DNA of 64,000 nt, taken from Setaria digitata. Its lineage: Eukaryota > Nematoda > Chromadorea > Rhabditida > Setariidae. Location of the stretch: assembly GCA_003640385.1 (NCBI GenBank), contig RCAB01000257.1, positions 25,767 to 89,766 on the forward strand, read 5' to 3'. Below the pieces are notes generated by a model. It did no database searches and was not told the origin of the DNA. It was given only the letters and a program-made list of their open reading frames with translations. Position numbers and translations under genes: made by a program. This document shows, one piece after another, positions 37,861-49,929 of this stretch. Position 1 is the stretch's first letter. Every line of letters starts with the position of its first letter.

Positions 37861-40800
37861 TGAAAATATTAAGAATTATAACATGACGAGTTGACATTCT
37901 GATTACCAATGAGTCAGCAACAACACATTGGAAACTGCTAGATGTCTTGTAAAAACTTGGCCAAGAACTGTAAAACATGTAAATTAGCCAGATGTTTTCA
38001 TAATCCTATTGAGGGAATTTTCAAAAATTTTGCTATCAAATTCTTACCACAATGATTCGAACATATTTGGATAGCAAAAATGGAGCATAGTAGTTGCTGA
38101 ATAGATATAACATGTAGCCATCACTGTTAACAGTTTCTATGATTGTTATCCGACGACAGCAACAAACTTCAGGCCTACCACTCTAAACAGCATCCATAGA
38201 GATAAGTAAGTACTAGGGAAGCAGATGATGGCTGACAAAGATCAAGACAAGAGATTGCCTGTGCAGACGAGATAAATTTACTGATAAGTTCAAAATTACC
38301 TCTTCACGTCGTACGTCAAGGATGAATATGGCAAGAAAGCAGGTTATCTGCAGGAAGAAGTTGAAAAATATCGCTAGAGCTGCATATAATGAAAATACCT
38401 AAACGAAATAGCAATGAATGACTTATCGAGAGTTGCAAAATAAATTGGTAGAAAATTCGGAAAGTTCGTCTGAGAAAAAAACTAAGGGGTCGTACTACTT
38501 GTTCAACATTTCAAGCTATTTCATTTTTCTCCAACGAATGAATCTTGCTCTGTCATTTCGGGCATTTTTCTCTAGCTTCAAAAAAATAAGCTATGGAGAT
38601 GTTTGAAACTATGTTCCTCATTCATGTTGATTGCTTCAGGGATGAAACTTCCGGGAAGATAACGAATAGTCTCTTTCCGTTTTTACCAAAAGATGAGATT
38701 TTTTTTCCGAAAACTCACCTTAACAGCAGGCATTGAAGACAATGCACCAACAAAGAAACATAAGCATTCTGATAACGATGATAGAAGCATAGATGGTATC
38801 ACCTCGCCGCTTATATGTCCAATGCGTAAATGCAACGGTTCCGTCAAAGGTTCTTCTGCACGCTGAAATGTATTGACATTGAGACGCTTGAAACAAAAAA
38901 GCTGGATTAGAATCCGGATAAACAGGAAGTAGGTGAAGGATTTTTCCATGCAAAGTGATCAGTTATCATCCTGCTATCAGTAAATCATTTCTCCCTTATT
39001 CGTCTCGAGATTATATTTGATTTAGCTCAAGATGTTCATTACTTTTGCTCACTTTCCTCTTTCCCTTTTCTCTGCTTTTTTGCTTCCCTTAAGCAATGCT
39101 TATTAGAGTTACGGACAGAAAACAGTTGCTAAGTTTAAGGTTCGATAAATTCTTCTTCAGTAATCAGCTCTACTTGTTTTAATTAATCTAACAAGATGCG
39201 AATTCAGTAGTGATAATGGAAGATGAGATTAGTTCGTTGCAGTCTACTGATAAACTATGTACTTGAGGAAAGTGCTATATGCGGATGTAGTGCCTCAGCT
39301 TCAGGTAGTCCCAATAAAATGCTAATTCTAAATGTCGGATAGGTTAGAATTGTCTCTTATAAGTTGTAAACCTGATAAGCTTGCACGAAGATGAAGATGT
39401 TGTCGACACCAACAGCAAGTACCAGAAATGGTTGTACTTCTAGGACAATTGTTGTTGCAGGAATGCCATAGAAAGCATACAAGCCGATGGATGATGTAAC
39501 TGATAAGGCAACAATTAGAACACCAGCAGCACCAAGCATTATCTTCGAATGAACAAGCAATGTGGCCAGATTGTTCCCAGTTACCTGTACAAAAATATGT
39601 CTAGGACTGAGCTATCTTTCTCTGTGACATGTCAGAAGTCTTTAATACCTTGCAAAGCAACTTTATTCTCAGTTATCTTTCTAATTAGTTCTGCAGTTCA
39701 AAAAGGGATTAACCTTCGTGAAGTCCGATCGGATTTTATGCTAACCTGATATTGGCCTAGAGCGAATGCAACATATGCAAACATGAACATATAACTGATC
39801 AGTATTGTGAATACATCCGATCGACTCTCTCGATCTATTTCATCCTGCAGAAAATATCTTGCTCATCTGAATTCTTTACCTGGATTCATAAATTAACAGT
39901 GATAGATGGGACCATTGCAGAGGTAGGGATAAATTACTGGAATTGCTATGAATTAATGACTGGGCAAACCTGAATAGAACGTTCAGCCATAAATGATATC
40001 GCGTAATTCTGATGAGAAATATTCCGCAGATAAATAGCAAATCTTAAGAAATAGTAGCGATGGTAGTTTGATTATTGAATAAAGAACTTATCCATTAAAG
40101 TCTAATTTAAATTGAAATAACTTGTAAATTCTAAGCTCTATTACGTCTCGAATATTCCATAACAAGTTTAAATTGATGAAAATTAAAATACTAACACTTT
40201 TTCCCAAGCAGCAGCATATCTATTTTCCACAGCGGTGATACGATTATTGAGTAGAATTGTGATCACAAGACCCCTTGCACTGTCCCACTGATTGCTACTA
40301 TTGAATTCACCCATTATTACGTATGGCTGGATAGGTACACCAAATGCTGATAAGCAGGGGATCCCAAGCCGTGTTACCGTCTGATACGGATTTCTAAATT
40401 AGTATATTTCCTTATCGTAACTGCTACTAATTTCAAACCACTTTTAGAATCACTCGCGTGTGAACCTGTAAAAGGTGTAAGGTGTAAGTGTAATTACTTA
40501 CTGTGTACAAGCCATGATATGATCAAGATAGTCGAACTGCGAGCCACTCCATTCATCGATATTTGTTTGATTCAAAAGTGTCATATTATTCTGCAAAGAA
40601 TAATTTCTATTCCCTGCAACTACTGATAGTTGGTAGATTCTTCATAATCACTGCACGGCGCTGAGTGTAAAGTAGACAGAATTGAAAACTTTAATGCAAT
40701 TTTCGTTCGGTAGCGTTTTAATGCTAAAAGTGAATAATGGAAAGGAATCCGTTTGGTGCGTGATATAATGCGTTATAATAGTGCTAAATACTAGCCCAGA

Positions 40801-43800
40801 ACTTGGTTAAATTGTCTGAGTTTTGTCTAACAGAAGGGTGTCTTTCTTTACTGAGAAAAATATTTTGAACGGGTAAATCAGAAGTGGATGAAAGAATTAG
40901 CAGGAAAAGAAAAAGCAGTGTCGATGAAAACTATTACCTGGAAATAATTCAGTATGGTCATAATTGCGCAGTTTTGATTATCAGGTGCCATCGGTTTGTA
41001 GCATACATCCATAAGTGTCACCCGAGTGCCATCATCTGTTACTGCTACCAAGTTTGTCACCGCTTCCTGGAGCTCTCCCACCTACAATACCCATCAAATA
41101 ACCATGTCTGAGCCACTCACCCTTAATCCTAAATTGAATTACAATAAGATCCTAATATAAGAGGTGAAAATTACGTTTTAAGAGCTCAAAATATCTAAAA
41201 AGAGTCAATGAGAAGTAGAAAAAAAAAAAAGAAAACCTCTTGAAGGAATGTTTTTCGCAATGCAGGGCCATAGAAGCCAAGCTCGAACAAGTCTGATTGA
41301 TTTTCATGTGGCCAGAATGACTGATCTCGTGGATACATGATCAGCTGTTCCATGCGATGAAACGGCCTATAATTTTGCTTTTTTTTTAGACACTTTTGAA
41401 AATGGAAACTGCTGGTTTGACAATTAAGAAGTGAAAGATAAGCTAAAAATAAGGCTATCTTTTTATGAATTGCATATGCGCCTACTGCGAAAATGGAAAA
41501 GTAAAAAAAGAAAAATTATAGAGCAGAATAGATGTAAATGAAATGCTCCAAATTCAAATTGGAATTTTTTCGAGAACAATCAAAAATATGATAAAATAAC
41601 CCGAATTCGTTATCGAAAAAATATTTTTCGCTACGTGCTCGACTAGACCATGATGACCAAAGTTCCACAGGGTCAGTAGTGAAGCGAACAAAAAACATAC
41701 CACTTGAGCAAAGCACTGCGACAAATATACCGAAGAGAAATACCGCTAAAGGATGTTTGACACATAACTGCAAAAACAGTCATGATAAGTAGAATTTAAT
41801 AATTTGATCAGCAATATTCCTAATATTTATTTTGTTGCAAGAAGGAAATCAGGAGTAGATTGAAAAGGCAAGATTTTTAATTATTGATAATTTCAACAAG
41901 AGAATAAGGCTTCCAGTGAAAAACCTGTCCATAATGAGCGCAGATCAGTTCAAGCTGTGATTCGATCCATGATCCTAATGTATCAATGGTGCCTAGATCA
42001 GCATCATCCAAGGTCCCAGCGGCTGGCTTGAAATCACTCAAATCCCCATCTTGACTTTTCTTTAGACTATACTGCATCATTGCGAAAAATAAGACCCCAA
42101 AACATAATCCGCCAAATCCAAAAAGAGATAAAATAAGCATGCAATCAAAGGAAGCGATTTGGCATTCTTCCTGAAATTAAAATTAATCACATAAATTTCA
42201 GATAATATGTTTCAATTCAGATAGTTCTTAATTATTTGCCTTTCAAAATACTCTTAGCTTACATAGGCATTAAAGAATTTTAGCAGTATTATTTGAGCAG
42301 AAATCTTCAGATCAGATTACAATAATTTTATTCTGAAACTGAAAAAGTCAATAATTCATTAAACGAAGGTGAAATGTAATAAAATATTCGAAATGACCTT
42401 TGGGAAGCAATTTTCACATGAGTTTTAAAGCTTTGCAGGGTAATTCTTGAGCTAGAGATATCTAAAAAAGACTAAATTGTCATTGTTCTTGCTACATATT
42501 CATTTCTTCTTTCAAGTTAGACTTTCTCCAGTCGGGAATCATAATGCAATGAAATCAGTGCTCACCTGCATGATAAACGGAAAAGGTGATTCGGCAACAC
42601 AAGACTGAGGACAGTCTTGACAGGAACACGGTGAGCTATTAGGATGAGCAGATTCTGAACACATAAATACCCGTGTGGTTGGCGGACTAATCTTGATGGT
42701 TGTAGAATTTGACGTTGCTTGTTGTGCTTTCGCGGACAAGGACGGAGTAAGAATGAAACTAATATGGAATGGTACACCAATATCCTCATTATAGGTACCA
42801 AGAAATGTGAACCATCGAGATATGTCACATTCGGTGACACTTACACCGCACATAAAACTAAGTGCATAATCTGTTCCGATTGCTCGAACCTATAAAATTT
42901 GAATATTTCAAAGTAGAGAAGAGAAACAAAATTAGGAGAATGCAATGAAAACAAACATTTTTGCACGACTGGAATAATCCATCTGCATAGCTATCTCGCA
43001 CATAGTATCCAACTTCTGTAATGTACTCCGTCTTGTTCTCTCTATAAATTATCAAAATTATCACACTGATCACCAGAAGGATGCTTGGGAGATGCAAAAA
43101 GAATTGTTCTGCAACCGCAAAATGAGGCTATAGTGCAATTTTAAGGTGGTGTGATAGGGCCTACAACGGTATTTCTAACAATGCAAATGAGTATTTGCGA
43201 TTTGCTTACATCACATGTAAATCACCGGTAGTCGAAATGACCCGTACAAAATTAGCCTGATTTGGGGAGCATGTGAAGTCACACCACAGCTGAACGAAAT
43301 TAGTCAAGCAACTTGGACATCGTCCCAGGAACTGTCGTGGTAGCGTCATTTGCGCATCCAGTAGTGCTACTTGCTGCTCATCACAGCAGAATTCTTCATT
43401 ACCTTCTGAAAGCAAATTCAGGCCAGCTTGGATATTTCTCGCTCATGGCTTGGACAACCATTCATTATTTGGTTGACAAGCTGACCTTTTGTTTTCGCTG
43501 TTTTTTTTTTTTTTTTTTTCAGAATTACAGTTTGCAATCAAATGATTTGAAATTTTAATAGGATGGGCCTTTATCGGCTTCTATCTCTTTGTTACATTTA
43601 ATCGATAAGTGAAATTATTTTTTTAAATGATTTAAAACAACCAGCAGATAATCGCTAATAATCAATTTATTTAATTAAGCTAGCAAGTAAAAAGCACTTC
43701 ACAGTATTTCTATACTTGATAATTTGTTTATTGTCGATTATTTTGCTCAAAAGGCTTCTCAATGTGGCTGTTCAACTTAGCCAGCCTGATACAGTCACAG

Positions 43801-45914
43801 CTTTGTACAATCTTGAATCTCTTCGAAAAAAAGCTTTAAAAAAAAAAAAAAAAATTTACTTCCTCTGATTTTCACTGAGAACTGAGAAATAAAGTATGGT
43901 GAGGTGAAGTAAAAACGAACTGATAAAAGTGATGACTAATGAGTTAGTTACCTTTCGTTCTATGTAGTTAGCTACTCATTTGCAAAAACCGGCCTTATTT
44001 GAAGATAAAATTTATGGCTACAGATACTTCACTTATTAATTAACTCTCCGTGCTATACGTTGAGCTTATGATAATAACTGATAACCGAATGATAAAAAAA
44101 TAATGGTGCTTTTTTATGCCGAATAACTGATACGATCAGAATTGACTGAAATGAATTGACTGTAACTAATTATGACTACATTAGTTTACATTATTTATTT
44201 GCACTGAAAACTTTTTCACTTTGACATAAATTACAATATGATTTGCTTAATTTACAGATTACAACATAACTTGTTTACTTTTGAAGACATATGAAATCTC
44301 ATCGATATTATCTTTCTTTGCGTATTAAACCTTCTGTTGATAATACCTTGAAAGTAATTAATTGATATGTGCTCAAGAATATAGTAACAAAAAAACAGAA
44401 CATGAAAAACTAACTTTAAGGGTTCAGAATTTGTAATCTGCGATGTCAATTCAAATCAATCAATTATGAGGATCTGAATGAATAACACATATACACGGAT
44501 ATGCATAATATTTTACACAAGTATTTTAGTTTTCGTAAAATGCTCATAAAATTTTGCAACTATCAAATGAAGAGGAAGTTGATTTAAAAAAATTTCCATT
44601 TTCTTCTTTGTCTGATACACCAATAATCAACAGGTGAGGAAATTAAGGTAAGATTTGAACGATAAAAAAGAAAAGAAATATAGAAATTATCGTGCAAAAA
44701 GCAGCTCTTACCACTTTAAAAAGATGCCTTCATCAATGACACTTAATAATGTAATTTCGTTTCAGTCAAACTGGTTCTGCTAAACTGACTCTTTTTATTT
44801 CAAATGGCCTCAAAATTTTTATGGGAAATTTACGGAGTACTACCATAATGTGTTCGTAAATTTGATTAAATCATTATCACATTCACTTATGAAAAATGGC
44901 ACTTCAATGACTACTGCATAATATAATTTAATTCAGGAATGATTCCAGTGCCGAAAAATGAATCCGAAATATAAAGGAAGTTTCAAAAAGTAACAACTCA
45001 ATCTGTTTTTTGTTCAATAATAATAACAAATATTAAAGATTCTATCTGATTGAATGAATTACTTGCAAAGAGACTGAAAGAAACTTAAAAAAAGAATTTC
45101 TTTTATGTAACCGTTGTAAAATTTAGAAACCCGGTGTTTTACTGGCTTAATTACTAATTATTACTGACTTAATTACTGACTATTCTTACGTAGTCATTGA
45201 ATCCAGTAACAAAATCCTGAAATATAATATCAGACTTAGATCACAGATATTTATCAAATTGATACTCGATAAATCGAAAGTTGGACTTTTGTCTGAATGC
45301 TCAAATGAGAAATAAGCATCTTTATCTTTGGTAGCAAAAATAAAGTATAAAATTATGTGGAGCGATGCAGAAAAAAAAATTAGTAGAAGATTGCACTTTG
45401 CAAAGTTCTAAATAAGCATAAAGTCTCATCAAAAGTTTGTTAATTTTCTTGTATTTTCATGCATTGCCTTTTCTGCACCTGTTTGACTATCTAAATGATA
45501 TGATCAAAGTGATAATAGCTATCTTCAAGCCTGCTAGTCATGTTTGATAGCTAAATGTCAAAGTGGCAATTAAAAATGATAATGGTTCGCTGTAATCCTT
45601 ACCAATACATTCATGCTACGAAAGAGCAACAAAATCATGGAGGAGAATGGTTTTTTTTTTTTGGCTTAGGCTCAATTGTCGCAGTTTCCACGCTACGTTC
45701 TTATCAAGTGTTCAACCATATTGCGCAAAAATCAATCGATACAGGAAAATCTCGAAGACTGCTAAGAAAAATAGGCCCTCATCAGACCTTACGGTTCTAC
45801 ATAATCGATGTTAACTTGATCTCGATTGTTTTAGTCTAATACAAGTCTCGTTAAAAAAAAAAAAAAAAAAGGGATCATTAATTTTAACACCGATCATTTT
45901 CAAGAGAGGGAGAA

Positions 45915-45945
<31 letters not shown>

Positions 45946-46643
45946 GGAATAGCATATATATTGGTAATAAATTCAGAAAATGAAATGATTTTGGAGAAAT
46001 TGGGTTAAACAGAGCTGCGTAAATTGAATTGAAGGGAATAAACTGTAATTTAAAATTTCCATAATCGTAATGCGGGAAAGCTATGGAAGGGAAACAAGAA
46101 AACGAACCGTTCTCTTTCCAACTCTAAATTTGCAAAGGTAAATGAATCTATCACAAAAAGGTGCATATCAAACCACTTCCTATTTTTTCATCTCATCAAA
46201 TTTCATTCATTAAAGAAAATGAAATTAAATAATTAATTTGTCAGTCAATCACTCACTACTTTTTCCTTTCCAATTGCTCTTTTGTTTTACCTTTTTTCAG
46301 CTCAATTTTAAATCTCCTCAATACTCTTTGATCTTTATTTCACTTTTTCCTTATCATTCTTCTTTCCATAGATAATTCAAGTTAACAAACCTTCAAACAG
46401 GTGTGGACAAAGTGATGCTAACGTCTGTCGATGTTTCTCAACGGACAACCGTAAAGGTGATCCGTAATAGGGGCACGCTTGATTCATGAAACCACGATGA
46501 CCGCATACGCCACGCATGGAGCATCCTCGTATCACTTTTACAGTAGATGATGATGTCACGTTATTATGATTCACGTTACCACGTGAAATTTGAAAATAAG
46601 CCGCGAAAGCGAGCTCAACTGCAAGCAGTTGTTGCAAATGCAT
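34573..46643 (-). CDS. NPC1: NPC1-type intracellular cholesterol (sterol) transporter, complete
   Basis: Polytopic endolysosomal protein that exports sterol delivered by an NPC2-type carrier; nematodes depend on dietary sterol. ATG at 46643-46641 opens [17 protein letters not shown], a plausible signal peptide, followed by [20 protein letters not shown]. Coding blocks continue near 43211-43409, 42960-43085, 42560-42890, 41930-42170, 41600-41768, 41240-41370, 40940-41081, 40500-40590, 40205-40390, 39747-39843, 39372-39584, 38720-38862, 38300-38400, 38040-38165, 37760-37850, 37090-37275, 36590-36720, 35910-36120, 35430-35660, 35222-35338, 34977-35138 and 34573-34710. The order follows NPC1: N-terminal domain, TM1, middle luminal domain, sterol-sensing domain, second luminal domain, final TM bundle. 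The tail exon joins in phase to give [11 protein letters not shown] and stops at TAG 34575-34573. C. elegans has two paralogues, ncr-1 and ncr-2; I cannot tell which this is. Confidence 0.93.
37699..37901. repeat. 30-base direct repeat flanking one NPC1 exon
   Basis: AGAATTATAACATGACGAGT continuing to TTG occurs at 37699-37728 and 37872-37901, with one mismatch in 30. The copies lie in the introns on either side of the exon encoding [20 protein letters not shown]. They are 173 bases apart, start to start. Confidence 0.9.
38290..39850 (-). other. Sterol-sensing domain exons of NPC1
   Basis: The minus strand reads [20 protein letters not shown] (near 39800), [20 protein letters not shown] and [19 protein letters not shown] (near 39470), [20 protein letters not shown] (near 38790), and [20 protein letters not shown] (near 38350). 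These are the SSD transmembrane helices, including the strongly conserved [12 protein letters not shown], followed by the cysteine-rich RPEVCCCRR loop. Confidence 0.93.
43410..46385 (-). other. First intron of the NPC1 gene
   Basis: About 3 kb, the longest intron of this gene. It holds T19 at 43501-43519, A18 at 45853-45870, an AG-rich simple repeat at 45903-45939 and a 17-base imperfect direct repeat (TTACTGRCTTAATTACT) at 45139-45155 and 45161-45177. The plus frame at 45555-45839 runs through homopolymers and is not supported. Confidence 0.7.
45903..45939. repeat. AG-rich simple repeat
   Basis: AG dinucleotides broken by GGGAGAAA, inside the first NPC1 intron and about 30 bases after an A18 run. 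Confidence 0.95.
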
Positions 46644-47394
46644 GTAAATTTTTGAGATTATGCAAAATTTGCAACTTCTTTTACAGATTACTGGATCGAG
46701 TGAAACAGTATTACGCAGTTGACCATTATGATAAGTAGCATCTCCAGATGGAGTAACGAGTAGTAATAACTCAGTTGCACGACTGTGAAGAGAAGAACAG
46801 GAGCGAATGAATTCGAATTTCAGGTCTAATTCGAGTTTTGTATTGGCAGTAGCAAAATAAATATAACAATAATAACTGCTACAAAATGAGCGTCTAACTT
46901 CTTGCCATAAACATAGGAGAGGCTATTGGAACACCTGCACAGTGTGTTTTCATTCGATCAATCTGCAATGAAACGACGAATAAATTTTGCAGAAGAAAAT
47001 TGATCTGAACGATATCAGAAGTAAATTCTTCCAACAGCTTAGAACACTGCTCGATTCAGTATGACTGCTCAGTTCAATGACTAGTCGACTGAATCAGACT
47101 AACCCGTCGAATGCAATAATGCCGAAGAAGTTTGTGTATCTCATAATTCTGTATTCCCAAAGAGACCGTAGACTCAAGAAGACATCTAACACCATCTTAT
47201 GATGCCGACTTGAGTCTGATTACCTAGGCGTAGCGTAAACGACTTACGTGAGATGCCAGGAGTGAAAATCATCACAAATTGCTGATAGAAGCTTAAATGA
47301 AGGAGAAGAAACCCATTTTCACACAGCGAACATAACTCATCTTTCCTGTTTTTAGCAGTTAGGAAGGAAAAGTAAACACCTCTAAGAAAGCATA

Positions 47395-47530
47395 GAATTT
47401 CCGGAAAACGAGATGCATAGAAAGTATAGGTAAATAAAATTCTGGAAAAGGAACTACATAGAAGTATTGGGTAAAGGAAATTCTGGAAAATATGCAACTT
47501 AGAGTTGGGATAAACAAAATTCCGGAAAAA
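47395..47530. repeat. Degenerate minisatellite, unit about 41 bases
   Basis: The core AATTCYGGAAAA recurs with starts near 47395, 47437, 47477 and 47517, spaced 42, 40 and 40 bases. Between the cores there is a looser TAGRGTATTGGGTAAA-like segment. The 123-codon minus-strand frame over this stretch is a by-product of the repeat, seen as repeated phenylalanine/tyrosine-rich blocks. Confidence 0.85.
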
Positions 47531-48479
47531 AGAGACCCAATCACTCGCAAAATTCATCGCATTAGAAGGAGGGATTGAACTGCATCGGAATATTCAAATT
47601 ATTCAATCAAATCACTGATTGCACTGCACATTCACTTCAGTTTATTTTACGGAGGAATTGGCAGGATTCAGGAAAGTTGTCAGGAACTTCCGATGCATTT
47701 GGCTGGCCAATGGGGTGGAAAGAGGCAACGTGGTTTGCAAATAATGGAGTTTGCAGAGAATGACACTGTATTGATTAAGTTAGTGGAAAAGTTTGATGAG
47801 ATTAGATTAGCGATGCCAATTACAGACGCTGCCGATAAATAGAATATGAATCATAGGACTTTTTTTTCCCTGTCGATACTTTTCTCTCTCCGGTTTTTCA
47901 ATCAAACGGCGCTGCAAATGTTGCTCTCTCATTATGGCTCATAATGCCAAGATTATACTGGAGAATTTTCCGTATTATTTCCGGAAATTGAGTCCTGAAA
48001 AGTTCTTTCTTCTCGCAGTAAAAAAGTCATCATTATCATAAAAACTCACTGATGACAGGAACTGATTGTCACAAGCAGCTCAGTAAACTATTAGAGATTT
48101 CAGTTCCAGTCTGTTTCTATTAATTGTGTCAACAATTATGATAACACTCTGCAAAACATCAAACTCTCAATGAAGTCATTCTAATTAATTCACTTATTAT
48201 CACCGTTATCACTCACTAATTGCTTTTGCTTCATTTACCACTCACAGCTCACCAATTCAGTCGCATTTACTTAACTCATTACTAAAACTTGTCATTTAAT
48301 ATTAGTCGTCACTTTCTCAGTTCCTCATTACTATTAAAACTGGAAAAAAGTTATGCGATGATAAGTCTGTTTTGTGAAAACATGAAGTTATTAATGAAAA
48401 GAGAATGAGAGTGCAATCAATTGGAAAAAGGTGCTACCGTTAAGTTACCTGTTAATCTAAGATTAGCAAGGAACTGAAA

Positions 48480-48960
48480 CAAGCTTCGCACTTAGCCTAA
48501 TACTTCGTGTGGTCTCTGCTAGGGCAAGCCTCGTTGGCTGGGAGTGGAAGGGACGCGGAATGCGACGCACCTTGCAGATGCATCGTGCACAACACTGCGT
48601 GTTTCGAGCAGACACTCCGAATGTTAGGCTCGCATTGTATCTGGGCCTAAGGCATTCAGGCCCCCGCATGTCTGTGCATGTCGTGCATGTCTGTGCATGT
48701 CTGTGTTTGAATGCTTACTTCGCCTCGCTTCCTGTCCGTCGTAGCAAAACTCAAGCACATTGTTATTTCAAAATAGCACGGAGCAGAGGCAAGTGGCAGT
48801 GAGGGAGGTCTGTTTGTTCATATGTCTGTCTCCTTCTGGCTCACGTGTCCTTTGGCTCTTCTGGCTCGCGGGGCCTTCCATCTGTCCCTTTAGCTCACGG
48901 TCCCTTCTCATCTGAACATTTAGATCCTTTCTGCCCTGTTTCTTATTTTATCCGGAACTC
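48480..48960. other. GC-richer island with short tandem repeats
   Basis: Base composition departs clearly from its AT-rich surroundings. Inside are a GCATGTCTGTGCATGTCGTG tandem tract (about 48666-48705), an inverted GGGCCT/AGGCCC pair around 48644-48664, and a roughly 30-base degenerate repeat of GGCTCACGTGTCC, GGCTCGCGGGGCC and GCTCACGGTCCC (about 48838-48905). Frames are open on both strands, which at higher GC is expected by chance. Confidence 0.7.
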
Positions 48961-49806
48961 ACAGGATTTATGTTAGACTCATTTCGCATTTAAAAGATGG
49001 TTAGCCATAGAGAACAGTGACTCCGGGAGTTCCCGTAACTCTCGAAGTCTACTTCCGTCGCATATACGTTTCTCGAAATCCGTCACTTCATACAGTATTT
49101 GTCCTAAGGTATTGCTACACATTGTCTAATCTCAAAAGATCGTTTGAAAATAGCGTGGAATCTCCGTCTAAAAGGAAAGATACGGGATATTTTGCAAGAG
49201 TTCCTTAAAGCTTTCATTTTTTTTCCTTCCCTCTTTGCTAGTGACAAAGCACAGACAATAGCCATCAGTGAAATGGATGTTAGCTGGCCAGCCTAGAACT
49301 TTTGCTAGGCAATTATAAATTCGAAAGAAGAAGTAGAGAAGTGGAAAGAAACATTGTTCGCTGTGAAGGACACAATTCTAATTCAGTGAGACTACTGCCA
49401 CTTACAAAGCTGTCTAGATCTCGAGTGGGATATGCTAGTTAGATTATGGAAGCATCTGAATTAAGACTGTTGCTAAATGTCATAAATTCGGATTATTTCG
49501 AGAAAATCACTGAACACAGTGTGGCATATAAAAACATCTCTCATCAAATATCATATCGATCATTATTGATTACGATGAAAGCGTGACCGAAGCCTCTGTA
49601 TTGACGTTTTTCCGTGGGATTAACGGAGAAAGGAGACCAAGTGAGAGACGAAGTGTCTTGAAGTGAGAGGTGTGAATTCGGAAGCTGTAATTTGAGAAGA
49701 GAAGCAATAGTTTGTTTGGACAGTCCACATTTATTTGATCTGTGCTCATTGTTGTCCTTGTAACTTTTAATTTCTGAACCGTATTGTGACTGCGTTATGA
49801 ATACAA

Positions 49807-49929
49807 NNNNNNNNNNNNNNNNNNNNNNNNNNNNNNNNNNNNNNNNNNNNNNNNNNNNNNNNNNNNNNNNNNNNNNNNNNNNNNNNNNNNNNNNNNNNNN
49901 NNNNNNNNNNNNNNNNNNNNNNNNNNNNN
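49807..49929. other. Assembly gap (123 N)
   Basis: A run of 123 undetermined bases. The 19-base sequence just before it (49785-49803) recurs at 50580-50598, so the gap may hide repeated sequence and its length may not be real. Confidence 0.99.

Larger units (their letters stand above)
43206..46643 (-). other. Signal peptide and cysteine-rich N-terminal sterol-binding domain of NPC1
   Basis: Exon 1 (46643 to about 46386) gives the signal peptide, GCSMRGVCG and [11 protein letters not shown]. After an intron of nearly 3 kb, the next exon gives [40 protein letters not shown] and [11 protein letters not shown], the characteristic NPC1 N-terminal block. The cysteine spacing is conserved, so sterol binding is expected. 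Confidence 0.92.

Noticed and set aside
42562..42840. 92-codon second open frame on the same strand inside an NPC1 exon
   Set aside because: Out of frame with the NPC1 block [18 protein letters not shown]; only the latter matches a known family. Treated as a shadow rather than a dual-coding exon.
42858..43097. Continuous hydrophobic minus-strand frame suggesting an extra transmembrane protein
   Set aside because: The part reading [21 protein letters not shown] is NPC1 exon; the hydrophobic ends are translated intron.
45555..45839. 94-codon plus-strand ORF in the NPC1 first intron
   Set aside because: Runs through a T-run coded as phenylalanines; no motif and no splice partner.
47186..47557. 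123-codon minus-strand ORF
   Set aside because: Covers the 41-base minisatellite and encodes repeated F/Y/S-rich blocks; no start context or domain.
48509..48802. 97-codon plus-strand ORF in the GC-richer island
   Set aside because: Open frames exist on both strands of this segment because stop codons are rarer at higher GC, and the repeat tract yields HVVHVCACLCL. No homology recognised.
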